From Prorocentrum cordatum (Eukaryota > Sar > Dinophyceae > Prorocentrales > Prorocentraceae), in assembly GCA_963575745.1 (NCBI GenBank), contig CAUYUJ010010446.1, forward strand, positions 357,501 through 421,500: a stretch of 64,000 nucleotides of DNA, in the 5' to 3' direction. The notes beneath the pieces were generated by a model. It was not told where the DNA came from and searched no databases. It saw only the letters and a program-made list of their open reading frames with translations. Position 1 is the first letter of the stretch, and the number at the start of each line of letters is the position of its first letter. Below, piece after piece: positions 11,185 to 21,384 of this stretch. Both the position numbers and the translations under genes were made by a program.

Positions 11185-11612
11185 AACTCGTGTTCCTCCT
11201 CCTCCTCCTCCTCCTCCTCCAACCCCTTTTTGTTCATCCCCCTCCTCAAATTACTCCTCATCCGTCCCCTCCTTCTTTCCCTTTGATTCCTCATTTTCCG
11301 TCCCTTCCCACGTCGTCACCTTCCTGTTCCGTAACTGTATCAATCTGTGCCAAGCCATCTATCACTTCTGTCATTGAGTCCATATGCTCCTCTCGCTTCC
11401 CATGCCCCGTGCTGCCCGTGGAAATGTTGTCAGAGAGCATGCCTGGCGAACCCCAGCCCAATACCGGGGACACACTAATCCAATAACATTCGTCGCAGGG
11501 AACGGCCGGCCGCTTCGAAAGGGACTGCTGCAAAACAAAACGCGAAGATAACATATTCCAAGCTGGCAGGGACTGAGGGCGATGGCACAGCCTACAAGAA
11601 TGCGATCGGGAG
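11185..11612. other. CCT tract and T/C-rich DNA without a gene
   Basis: CCTCCTCCT repeats lie at about 11193-11222, followed by pyrimidine-rich DNA. No motif is recognised. Confidence 0.5.
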
Positions 11613-11752
11613 CTCCCTCTCTGACCCCCACCACGGCAGTCCCGCTCGGTTCCTGGAGCCTCGTTCCATAGCCACTTGCATAACCTCCCTGACCACCACC
11701 ACGGCTGTCCCACTCGTTTCCTGGAGCCTCGTTCCATAACCACTTCGCATAA
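11613..11752. repeat. 68-bp tandem duplication
   Basis: Two copies of a 68-bp unit containing CCACCACGGC and TCCTGGAGCCTCGTTCCATA; the GACC that opens the shared block recurs at 11623 and 11691. The copies differ at roughly ten positions. Confidence 0.8.
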
Positions 11753-11769
11753 GCCTACCCGACAATTCT

Positions 11770-12680
11770 TGCCCGACACCGCCACGCCGTTTACCTCTGT
11801 TCTCAAGGCCCGCTCACCCAGTGGGGCTCCCCATTCGACAAGTTCTCGCCAGACAGCGCCCCGACGCCCACCCCCCGCCGGCGACCTGGCCCGCAATCCC
11901 AGTTCCGCGAAAGTTTCGTTCTAGAAGTCCACCACCCGACAAGCTCTCGCCGGAAAACGCCCCGCCGCTTACCCCCTGCCGTCGACCTGGCCCGCAATCC
12001 CAACCCCGCGGGAGCTCTGTTCTTGGAGCCCCCCTCTCGGCACTATCTCGCCCGAAATCGCCCCGCCGCCTACCCCCCCGCCATCAGCCTGGCCCGCAAT
12101 CCACACTCCGCGGGGGCTTTCTTCGCGAGGCCCACCACTCAATACCTTCTCGCTCGAAAACGCCCCGCCGCATACCCCCCGCCGTCGACCTGGTCCGAGG
12201 TCCCAGCTCCAAGGGATTTCTGTTCTTCGGAATTCCCATGCGACGCTGTCTCGCCCGGAAACGCTCAGCCGCCTACCCCGCGCCGTCGACCTGGCCCGCC
12301 ATCCCCACCCCGCGGGAGCTCTGTTCTCGGAGCCCAGCGCTCAACCAATTCTCGCCCGGAGCCGCCCCGCTGCATACCGCCCGCCGTCGACCTGGCCCGC
12401 AATCCCCGCTCCGCGGGACCTCTGCTCTCGGGGCCCACCACTCGACAATTGCTCGCCCGCAAGCGCCCCGCCGCCCACCCCCGCCGTCGACCTGGCCCAC
12501 GCCCCCAACTCCGCGGGAGCTCTGTTCTTGGACCCCCCCACTCGCACATTCCTCGCCCGTCAAGAGCCCCGCCGCCTACCCCCCGCCGTCGACCTGGCCC
12601 GCGATCCCCGCGCCGCGCGAACTCTGTTCTGGGACCCCCCAACCAAACACGCTCTCGCCCGACAACGCCCCTGCGAGACG
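11770..12680. repeat. ~101-bp minisatellite, nine units
   Basis: GTCGACCTGGCCCGC recurs near 11881, 11983, 12084, 12183, 12286, 12388, 12488 and 12589, a period of about 101-102 bp. Each unit also holds GCGGGAGCTCTGTTCT and CACTCGACAATTCTCGCCCG. The 250-300-codon ORFs across it come from the near-multiple-of-three period. Half of the unit resembles the array at 60.96-62.33 kb. Confidence 0.85.
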
Positions 12681-12949
12681 GCATGGGGCGAGCGGAGGCC
12701 GACGGGCCTGACGCACTGCTTCTCAAGGGAGACAAACAACACGTTCAGTCCACGCGCAGTCACCGGAGCGTCAGCGCCCCCTGAAGCCAAAATGGCCGTT
12801 GACGCCTGCCCGGCGCACAGAGGGGGGGGAGACGCGGGGGCGGGGGGCAGCGGGGCCACTTTCAGCGGGGCGGGCAGGGGCCAAGGAGCAGCACCGACCC
12901 CCGAGACACCCCAGCCCACTCATAGCCAACTGGAGGCCCCCGATGACGC

Positions 12950-14497
12950 TCCATCACTCCTCTAGATAGCTCCTTTCTCGACGCCGTCCTCGCTCGAAAT
13001 TCCAAGGAACTGTTGAGGGCCCTCTCCGCCAGGTGTCCGTCCTCGTCTATGAGAGAAATCGATCCACGGCGCTGGGGGCCAGTCGAAGCTAGGCCCCCCC
13101 GTCCGGGGTCAGCCTTGGCAAGAGCATCGGCCGCAATCCGCCCGTGCGCGACCCATCTTACACGAGAACGCACGGCGCACATAGCATCCCTGACCGCGGC
13201 TAGCTCGATCGCCGTGCGACGATCTTGCTTCGAGCCCGCACTGTTTTTACTGAGTGTCGAAACGCACGCACACTTGGCATCTACCACCAAGAGGGAGGAG
13301 ACGCCCTGGGCTAACGTACGCTGCGACCTCAGAACTAGAAACGGGGCCGGACTCAAGTACAAATCGGGTCGATTGACATCGGCGAAGACAAGATCTCTCC
13401 ACAGCGCTTGGAGCCACTGGGCTTCGGCGAGCAAGGCAAATAAACTCAAGGTCTCCGCCGCCGAGGTAGAAGACGCAACCCTTTGTTAACCGAGTGGATC
13501 TCCAGGCCAGCAGAGAGGCTCTGGCTCGACGATTCTCCCGAGTCTCAGCGTCCGCCGCGACGACGACAAAACCAGCCTGACTTCCATTCCGCCTCGAGGG
13601 CCTGGGCCCTCCGGAGTCGGAGATCGCGGCGAAAGTCAGAGAGAAGGGATCTAAAGGCCACGCCGCTATGTGTCGGGAGGCGGCCGCCTTCAAATGTCGC
13701 ACTATCTCGAGGCAAGTGACCGCGTCCTCAACTGCGGAAGTAGGATGAGCGGCAGACTGCAAGGAAACTCCCCCCCGCGACATCTGGCCGGGTTCCTCGT
13801 GCGAGCCATTGAAACTGGGCCACCATCGCGCGATATCCTCCCACATCCATCGCAGTCAAAAGAGAAGCAGGGTCATCGCGCCTATTCTTCTCGAGCCTCA
13901 TGGGCGTGAGTTGCTCCAGTACGTACTTTTCTTGGCCCACTAATATCTCCCCCCGGACACCTGCTCTAGATGTCGGCCAGCGAAATCGGATTCTCCAGTT
14001 TTCCATTTACCGGAATTGAAACTCCCCTGGAGACGTTTTCTCAAACCCTCTCTCTCATCCAGATGAGAGGCCCAAAGAAACTCATAAACCTCGATCAATC
14101 AAATGGCCCTGGGAACCCCTCGGGAAGACCGCTTCACCCACAGACAAGGCTCTTGCAGCGATTTCTCGATGCCATCTCCGACAAGGAAATCTGCGAGGGT
14201 ATGGTGCCACAGCCGCGGTGCATCGTTCAAACCGTAGACAGGTGCCACGACCTCGATGAGCTCTCCCGGAGCCGGCTGGAGACCTTGGCAAGGCGCACAA
14301 CAAATCGCGCCCTGGAGGCGTCGCAAACGATCTGATTGGCAGAACGCGTTCTTGGCGTCGGCCACCTCGAATGTCCACTCAAGAGAGGCGATGGCGTGAA
14401 GGGTAAGCATCAGACTCTCGGACTGCGGGGTCGGGGCATAGGTCCCCCCCGCCCGGACCGTGATGTCCCTGAACTTGGCTGCGTTCAAGTCCCCCCA
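12950..14497 (-). pseudogene. Decayed Ty1/copia retrotransposon fragment (RT and RNase H)
   Basis: Minus-strand frames can be read in order. At 14488-14100 is copia RT fingers/palm with APTPQSES, EVADAKNAFCQS, VYGLNDAPRLWHHTL and EPCLWV. At 14006-13750 is the RT thumb/connection with EKYVLEQLTP, YRAMVAQFQWLARGTRPDVA. At 13700-13480 is early RNase H (ISDSGG, SLLAWRSTRL), and at 13490-12960 the rest (EAQWLQALWRDL, VVDAK, LSKNSAGSKQDRRTAIE, SRVRWVAHGRIAADAL). Ty1/copia polyproteins normally join all of these in one frame; here at least three frameshifts separate them. The YVDD-type catalytic box expected between the first two blocks is not visible. No LTRs, gag or integrase are seen, so this is a truncated inactive copy. 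Confidence 0.85.
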
Positions 14498-14661
14498 AAA
14501 AAGTCATACTTTTTACCGTTTCTCTATGACTTTGCCCCTCGCGTACTGGCCACGGGCCCACGCGCGAGACCCATGGGACAGATTTCGGGCGCGCGTCAAA
14601 TTCGCGGGCCCAGCGTTGTACTGTTGGTGTTAACTGCACTTGGCCTGGGAACAACAAGGCC

Positions 14662-14712
14662 GCAAGATGCGGCGGGGGGCGGCGGCGGGCGCCGACCCCC
14701 GCCGCATCTTGC
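14662..14712. repeat. Inverted repeat with 17-bp perfect arms
   Basis: GCAAGATGCGGCGGGGG at 14662-14678 is the exact reverse complement of 14696-14712, separated by a 17-bp GC-rich loop. It lies upstream (relative to the minus strand) of the copia fragment. Role unknown. Confidence 0.85.
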
Positions 14713-14759
14713 AGCGGAGCGTGTCCCCAGGGAAGGTCGAATCTAACCGTGAGAAAAAA

Positions 14760-15235
14760 CAATGCGTTAACACAACAAGTACAAACACCACGTAAAAACA
14801 ACATGTAAACATTTATTTATGTATTCATTATTTATGTGTTAACATCAAAAACGTTAAAACGACACGGAAACACGACACGTAGAAACAACACGCAACACGT
14901 AAACACAACACGTAAAAACAACACGCAAACGGGCGAGGACAGACGACGACGACGCCCACGACGACCACGACGACGACGACGACGACAACGACCGAAGATA
15001 AACAGACGTTGGACAACAATGACCACGACTGGCGCCCACTGACCGACGACAACGACAACGAAGGACGACAGCGACGACCGACCGACCCGCAAGTGGCGAC
15101 CGACGACGAACAACTGACGCCTACGGACGACCGACGACGACCGACGACGACGACAACGACAACGACAACGACAAACGACCACGACAGGCCACGACGGACG
15201 ACGACGACGACCGACGACGACGACCGACGACGAGG
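14760..15235. repeat. AACACGTAAAC repeat followed by CGA/ACG microsatellite
   Basis: About 14763-14930 holds degenerate copies of AACAACACGTAAACAC. From about 14935 to 15235 the sequence is ACG/CGA triplets with CAACGA variants. Val/Ser/Arg-rich frames here are artefacts. Confidence 0.8.
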
Positions 15236-15470
15236 ACGGCCCAAGAGGACCCCACGAGAGCCCCAAGGCGACGGCGAGATGCCTCCAAGATGGCCTCTGA
15301 AGGGGCCAGACGGCGTACGAGCGCTCCCAGACGGCCCGAGACGTACCCAACAGGCCCCAAGAGGCCCCAAAGAGGCCCCAAAGAAGCCCCAAGAGGCCCC
15401 CAAGAGGCTTCCAAGAGGCTCCCAAGAGGCTCCTCCAAGAAGCCTCACCCCAAGAGGCCTCGAGAAACCA
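15236..15470. repeat. CCAAGAGGCC repeat, locus 2
   Basis: The same 10-15-bp degenerate repeat as at 6.3-7.0 kb, in the same orientation, directly after the ACG microsatellite. Confidence 0.85.
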
Positions 15471-15654
15471 TGCTGACGCCTGCGTACTCGTATACGATAG
15501 CACGTTCTTGGGGCGGGCCGAACGGCAAGGCTCCACAACGACATCCTTACTACACGTGCTGTGCTCCGACAAGAAAGGCGAGAGAGCCAACGACTGGACT
15601 GCGCGTCTTCTCTTCCCATGCTGTTTTTTTTCGGCTCTCAGAGGGCCATGACGG

Positions 15655-15965
15655 CCCGAGCAGTCTCCAAGAAGGCCCTAAGACGGCCCAAGAGGCCCCC
15701 AAGGGGGCCCCAAAAGGCCCAAGAGGGCCCCAAGACGGCCAAAAGAGGCCCCCAAGACGGTCCAAGAGAGACCCCGCGACAGCCCAAGAGGACTTCAAGA
15801 GAGCCCCAAAGCGGCCGCGAGAGGCTTCCAAGACGGCCTCCGAAAGAGCCAGACGGCGTAAGAGCGCCCCAAGACGGCCTAAAACGTCCCCAAGAGTCCC
15901 AAAGAGGCCCCAAAGAGGCCCCTACGATGCTTCTAAGAGGCTTCCTAGAGGCCCCCAGGAGGCCT
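15655..15965. repeat. CCAAGAGGCC repeat, locus 3
   Basis: This block is separated from locus 2 by ~180 bp. The phrase CAACGACTGGACTG occurs at 15587 just before it and at 15968 just after it, so the block may be bounded by a short direct repeat. Confidence 0.85.
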
Positions 15966-16329
15966 CACAACGACTGGACTGTACGTGCTCTGGACGTGAG
16001 TCTCCACCTGCTGTGCAGATGACATGTATACCAGAACTGGGCGAAGTGCTCCCTAGACGTGTGGAGGGGAAGAGGCGGAGCGCACCAAAGGGATTTGGAG
16101 TCAACCAAGACTTGCGAGAGCTCAGCTACAGATTACTATGATCACTGTGACTGCAGCGACTGGTACTGCCAACGCTGCAAACGGGAGAGGAGGAGTACGA
16201 GACCGTTTCTGTATCCGTTGACTGTAACACGTTACCACGGTGGGGGGAGCGCGGTCGGGGGTAACGGTAAGGGCGGCCGCGACGTGCACCCGCCAGGGTG
16301 GGCCCGCGCAACCACAGTCTTCGTGCACA

Positions 16330-16650
16330 CGGCACGGCAATGCGTGCTCCCTGTGTGCACGACAGTGCTCGATGCCTGCCTGCAACACAGCGCCGCCTGC
16401 GTACATCACATCAGCCACGCACAACCACAGCACCGCGATGCCTGTGCACCACAGACCCTGTGTACATTACAGAAGCCGCGTGCGCAACAGCGCCTGCGTA
16501 CACCAGTGCACGCAAGCACCGGAATGCTTGTGTGCACCACAGCGCCTGTGTACACCACAGCAACCATGTGTACCATAGCGCCTGCACACACCACAATGCC
16601 TCCGTGCACCACAACGCCTGTGCGCACACCACAACGCCAAACGTGCCATC
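16330..16650. repeat. 18-bp minisatellite, GCCTGTGTACACCACAGC, block 1
   Basis: About sixteen imperfect 18-bp units. Because 18 is six codons, the plus frames read Cys-Val-His-His-Ser-Ala, Val-Tyr-Thr-Thr-Ala-Pro and Thr-Pro-Gln. Open frames of 112-205 codons run through but nothing flanking looks like protein. Confidence 0.8.
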
Positions 16651-16794
16651 GGGCACACGAGTAGCTTGCGAGCACCACGTTGCGCTTGTGAGCACCGCAG
16701 TGCGCCAGGGGCCACCACATGGTGGAATAGCGCAAGCCTCTTGCTTGGATGCCAGTAACAGCGGGCCTGAAAGAGGACATGCGGAGCCTTTTTT

Positions 16795-17395
16795 GCGGGG
16801 CTCGCCACAGACCGCGGAGGACCTCCTCCTCCTCCGCCTCCTCCTCCTCCACCTCCCCCTCCACCTCCTCCTCCCCCTCATCCTCCTCGTCCCGTCGTCG
16901 CCGCCAGAACCATAGGGCACCGACCGGGAACGGCCGACTGCGACATAGAGGGCCCGCTCGCTCCAGAGGGCCCCTCCTCCTGCCCTTGCTGGTCCCCTTC
17001 GTCTTCCTCCTCCTGCTGTTCCTCCTCCTTCTCCTCCTCTTCCACCTCTTCGCGGATCCGCGGGGCTAGCCGCAGACTCAGGAGGCCCTCGGGGCTTGTC
17101 CTTCAGGGCTCTCGCGGGGGAGGCCTCAGCAATGGTCGTGGCCAGGCGTGCTTTCACCGTGCGGATTGTCGCTATTTCTGTTGATGGACGAGCCGCAATG
17201 GTTTGCAAGAGCTGGAGGGGTGACCGGAGCGCGAGGTGGAGCAGCAAGATAAGAAACAAGAGCGGGAACAGGAGGAACAGAAGAAACCCCGCGACGGAGC
17301 AGCAACAGGAGCAGCAACAGAAGGAGCAACACGTCCTCCTACTCCCCCTCCGCCTCCTCCTCCTCCTCATCGTCCTGTCCCTCCTACCCTGATAT
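16795..17395. other. CCT/CTC-rich and AGGAGCAGCA-rich DNA between the 18-bp blocks
   Basis: CCT trinucleotide tracts occupy about 16819-16890 and 16975-17050. A GAACAGGAG/CAGCAACAG purine-rich stretch at 17240-17330 is followed by another CCT tract to 17390. A 319-codon minus frame spans the region but is Arg/Ser/Leu low-complexity. Confidence 0.5.
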
Positions 17396-17399
17396 CATC

Positions 17400-17680
17400 A
17401 TGTTGCACCGCAACACTTGCGTACACCACAACGCCAGTATACAACACAGAAGCCACGTGCATCACAGCGCTTGTGTGCACCACATTGCCTGCGTGCATCA
17501 CAACGCCTGTGAACACCGCAACGCCTGTGCACACTAAAGCACTAAAGCAGCCATGGGCGCCGCAGCGTACGCGTACACCAATGCCTGCGTGCACCACGGC
17601 GCCCGTGTACACCGCAGTGCACTGGCCCTGCGTGCACGTACATGCTTGCGTGCGCCAGAGCGCCTGTGCACTTTCACTGT
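17400..17680. repeat. 18-bp minisatellite, block 2
   Basis: About a dozen further copies of the 18-bp unit of 16330-16650 in the same orientation, for example GCGCTTGTGTGCACCACA. The two blocks were probably one array split by the intervening low-complexity DNA. Confidence 0.75.
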
Positions 17681-19034
17681 CCTTTGGAAGCTGCACGAAT
17701 TCACGCGTGTGGCCAGCTCGAAAGCGTGAACGTTACGGGGGGGATCAAGGGGGAGAGTAAAACGTGTTACACCGGGGGGGATAACATACCAATCTTTATG
17801 ACAAAAAAGGTAACCAATTTCACAAGCATCAACTATCAGAGGTCTGCGCGGATCTTCTGAAGTTTACGCTTATGAGGTTATTTTTCATTCGGAAGGACAA
17901 AAAACGGATACGGAGGCGCCCGCCCATTCCCAGGGAGCCCCTCGCCACTCCTCTAAAGCCTCGTCCTCAAGACTCCCATCAGACGGCAGACGCAGCAGAG
18001 CAGGTTAGAGGCGGAACCCCGCAACCAAACGCACGCCATAGGTGTCAGGGCCGAGTCGTGAGCGGTAAGTACATGCGCACGGGATTACCAGGAAGCTGGG
18101 TGTCTATCATGTGGCGAATGCATGGGGTCGCGTACCCGTCGGATCGCAGTAAGATCTCTGGACCACGCAGACGCAGATATGGTTGTGACCTCCGATCTGA
18201 GCTAGGAAAACGCATTCCGACTTTGCCCACCGCGTCGGACTGAGAGAACAACAGAAGGAATGGTAGTGTCATCTTGTTGCCCCAATGGAAGGACAAGCAA
18301 TTAATCCCCTGGGCACCCAATTGGCAATGGGTTCTGATTCAAAGAGGTTGGCATGGACGCAAAGCAAGCTATGACCGGCCAGCTGCCAGGCAAAAGCGCC
18401 TTCGTGAAGATGTAAAAGGCATCGATCATCGCTGCAGCGTCTCGGTGTTCAGGGCTCCGATGCTAGTATTGCCTCCCTCATGCCCAAGTTTACTCCTCCA
18501 CTTCGATCCCGCCGCTGTCGCGCTCACTGTTCGCTTGCCGCCACGAACGAAACGAAAGAGAGGGTAACGGGACTGAAGCGCGTGCCAGTTGTCGGTGCCC
18601 GATGCCTCATGAACAGGATGCAGAGAAGCGAACCGCCCGAATGCTGTTGGGCGATTCCCACGCGTTCAACGATTCTGAGATCCTGCATAACGAGCTTTAA
18701 CCACAATCAGAGACCAAATACGTCGATCTCCCTCAAGCTAATGCTCAACCGTTGGAAATTGTTCCACGAGAGTTTCGCCAGTCGAAGTTTCAATACATCG
18801 ATTTCGTCATCAATTCAGCCTGGAAGGCTGTGGTCGAACCGTTGAGGGTCCAGTCCAAACGCGTACCAATCCGACGACGTGAAACTCAAATACTGTGGAA
18901 GCGTCTCGGATTGCGGCGCATCCGTCAGCATTACGCTAACGCGTGCGCCTATCGCAGACAAGACATCCCCACCACAGCCTCCTCCTCCCCCTCCGGAGGC
19001 CACCAAAATAGGGCCAGAGCACATAGGGTTGGAG
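17681..19034. other. No recognisable gene
   Basis: Mixed-composition DNA, less GC-rich around 17750-17900. Frames up to about 123 codons carry no motif that I know. Confidence 0.4.
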
Positions 19035-19605
19035 GATCGCACTGCATCGCCGATGCATCGCTTGATGCATCGGCGCTTGATGCATCGGCGACCTCGAATA
19101 TCAGGCCCCGGGTCGCACCGATCGTCGATGCATCGGGGATGCGGCACGATCCTCCGACCCCATCTGCTCGGGCTGGACCCTCACCACGATTCCGACTCCA
19201 GGGGCCCGCGCGAGAGGCGCGTGGAGCCCAGCGCGCGCCCCTCCGCTCCTCCAACTCCTGCTGCTCCTGTGGACACTCCTCCTCCTCCTCCTGCTCCTCG
19301 TCTTCCTCCTCCAGTAGTATCATCCGTGACCTACTTGTCCTTCCTCCTCATCATCATCATCCCTCCTCCGCGTCTTCCCTTCAAAACGTCCATCGCATCG
19401 ACGAGATCGGTGAACCACCTCGACTGCAAGCAAGCCTCTTGCTCTCTGTCTCTTGCTATCATGCCTGTGTCGCCCTCCTCCTGATCCTACTAGTGGTCGT
19501 CCTCCCGCTCCTGGTTCCCCTCATCGTCCTCATCCTCCCTGACCTCTCCTCCTCCTCCTCCTCTTCCTCCTCCTCGCCTTCGTCATCATCATCAGCACCA
19601 TCATA
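19035..19605. repeat. TTGATGCATCGGCG repeats then CCT-rich tracts
   Basis: GATGCATCG occurs six times between 19048 and 19140, three of them in the form TTGATGCATCG. From 19275 to 19605 CCTCCTCCTC tracts alternate with ATCATC runs. Confidence 0.7.
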
Positions 19606-19639
19606 AAATTGTTGTCATTATTACACATACCCCTTTTCG

Positions 19640-19735
19640 GATTCTTCCTCATTGTCACCATCATCACCATCATCATCATCATCAGCAGCAGCAGCAACAT
19701 CAGCATCAGCATCAGCAGCATCATCGTCCTCCACC
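19640..19735. repeat. CAT/CAG microsatellite
   Basis: ATCATCACCATCATCATC grades into CAGCAGCAG and CATCAGCATCAG triplets. Confidence 0.85.
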
Positions 19736-20995
19736 TGCTCATCCTCCCATGCAGTACCAGAAGCGGGCTTTTGCTTGAGGGAGGGTAGCGGCCAGCGTGG
19801 GGGTGGGGGCGGCCGGGGGCGCTCGAGCCGCAGAGGAGGAAAAGGGAGGGAGGAGGGGAGGGAGGAGGTGGAAGAGGAGAAGGCGGAGGAAGAGCATCTG
19901 AGCATCGGGGGGGCTGCGGCCGCGGGCGCCCGAGCAGGATGCGGGAGAGACAGAGAGAGAGAGAGAGAGGCAGAGAGAAACGCACAAACACACAAGGATG
20001 AACAGACCGACGGACAGGCGGACAGGCATCTAGACATTCTTCATTGACAAGGCGTGCGCATCTAGCTCGTACGCTCTGGGGAACGTCTCCACTGGAATCA
20101 ATGAGAACGGCTCTTGTGAAGCTGAGCTTGAAGATGTAGTCGGCAGACAGACATACGGAGACAGGCAGGCAGAAAGACCGAGGGAGAAATGGCGGCCGAC
20201 TCGCGAGCGGTCTGGGGGAGGGTCAGAGGAGGTTAGTTGAGCCACCGGCGGGCCTCCTGCAAGGAGAAAGGAGAGGGCAAACTCGGTGCGCTCGCGCCCC
20301 TCCCGCCCATCCAACGTTATTGCATCTCTCTACCATCCGCCGAATGGGGTGTCCAAGAATGCCTTGATCATCAAAATATGACCGTATGACTTGTCCTATC
20401 GTTGGCTGCGCAGTCGGCGAAGGAGACCTTTTGTACAGCGGCCCTCCTCCCTTGGCAATTCCCACTCGTGTGCCAGCTCCGTCGGGCTGGCGGCACGTGG
20501 CCACTGGTCGCTGTGCTCCGATGTCCCCGCGGACAGGTAGAAGCGTACTTTCATCCGCACGCCGAGCGGCACATTCGCAGAGCAGAGCGCGCGCTGATAC
20601 GGCCTACAGCAAGCACAGCGATCGCGGGCACCATCCACCCGGCCGAAGCTTACCGACCGGCAGATAGAAAAGACTAACTCCTCTTGCCCGCCTCCTGGTA
20701 CCAACTACCTCTATCCCCCCACTCCTTCCCATCAAACTCGCTTCCTCTCCGTCTTTCCCCCCCCACCGTTATTATATGTTTTGTTATTATTATGTTTTTG
20801 TTTTTTTTTTTATGGTTTCTTCTCTCTCTCTCTCTTCCCCCTCCCTCCCCCTCAACTCCATCTCTCGTCCCTCCCCTCCCGTCCCCTTCCCAACTCCCTT
20901 CGTCCTCGTGCTCGGCGTCAAAGCACTCAAATCTTCTGCCTTGTAATTCCCAGCCTGCCCACTGCTCGGAATGGCAACTCCTTCGGCCTTCGACG
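19736..20995. other. Purine-rich, GACA-rich and pyrimidine-rich DNA, no gene
   Basis: Contains a GGGAGGAG stretch (19835-19890), a GAGAGAGA run near 19950, GACAGACGGACAGG repeats near 20005 and 20145, and a T-rich/CT-rich stretch (20755-20840). No coding motif. Confidence 0.45.
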
Positions 20996-21216
20996 ACGAG
21001 GCAATTCCTGGGGTGCCCCTGTTGGTGACCCTTGCCTTAACAATGAACAGCACCCCGCCTGAAAACCGCCGCCGCGAACGAAGTTTTCGAAACTAGGGCA
21101 ATTCACCTGCCCGTCGCCCCCGGATGACTGGAGGGCTCAGCGTTCCCTTTGGAGCTCCTGAAAGGTGGGCCCTAGGTGGCGGGGCCACGGAAGCGGCGAC
21201 TGGAACTGATGAGCCA
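20996..21216 (+). repeat. Left copy of a ~230-bp direct repeat flanking a tandem array
   Basis: Shares GGATGACTGGAGGG, CCTGAAAGGTGG, CCTTGCCTTA and CCTGAAAACCGC in the same order and spacing with 23263-23510, roughly 80% alike by eye with one ~30-bp gap. The two copies bound the 340-370-bp array between them. Confidence 0.7.
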
Positions 21217-21384
21217 GCCCTAGATGCGATATCTAACGCCGAATGCGCCCGCCCGTGCCCGCCAGCGATTTCCATGTCCAGGGCGGCCTGCATCCAGCAG
21301 CGCGTGAGATGGCGCCAAGAACCTATCCTCCGTCGGCGTTGAAAACGCCGTCGCTGAGCAGACATATATTTTTGTCAGAAGAAC

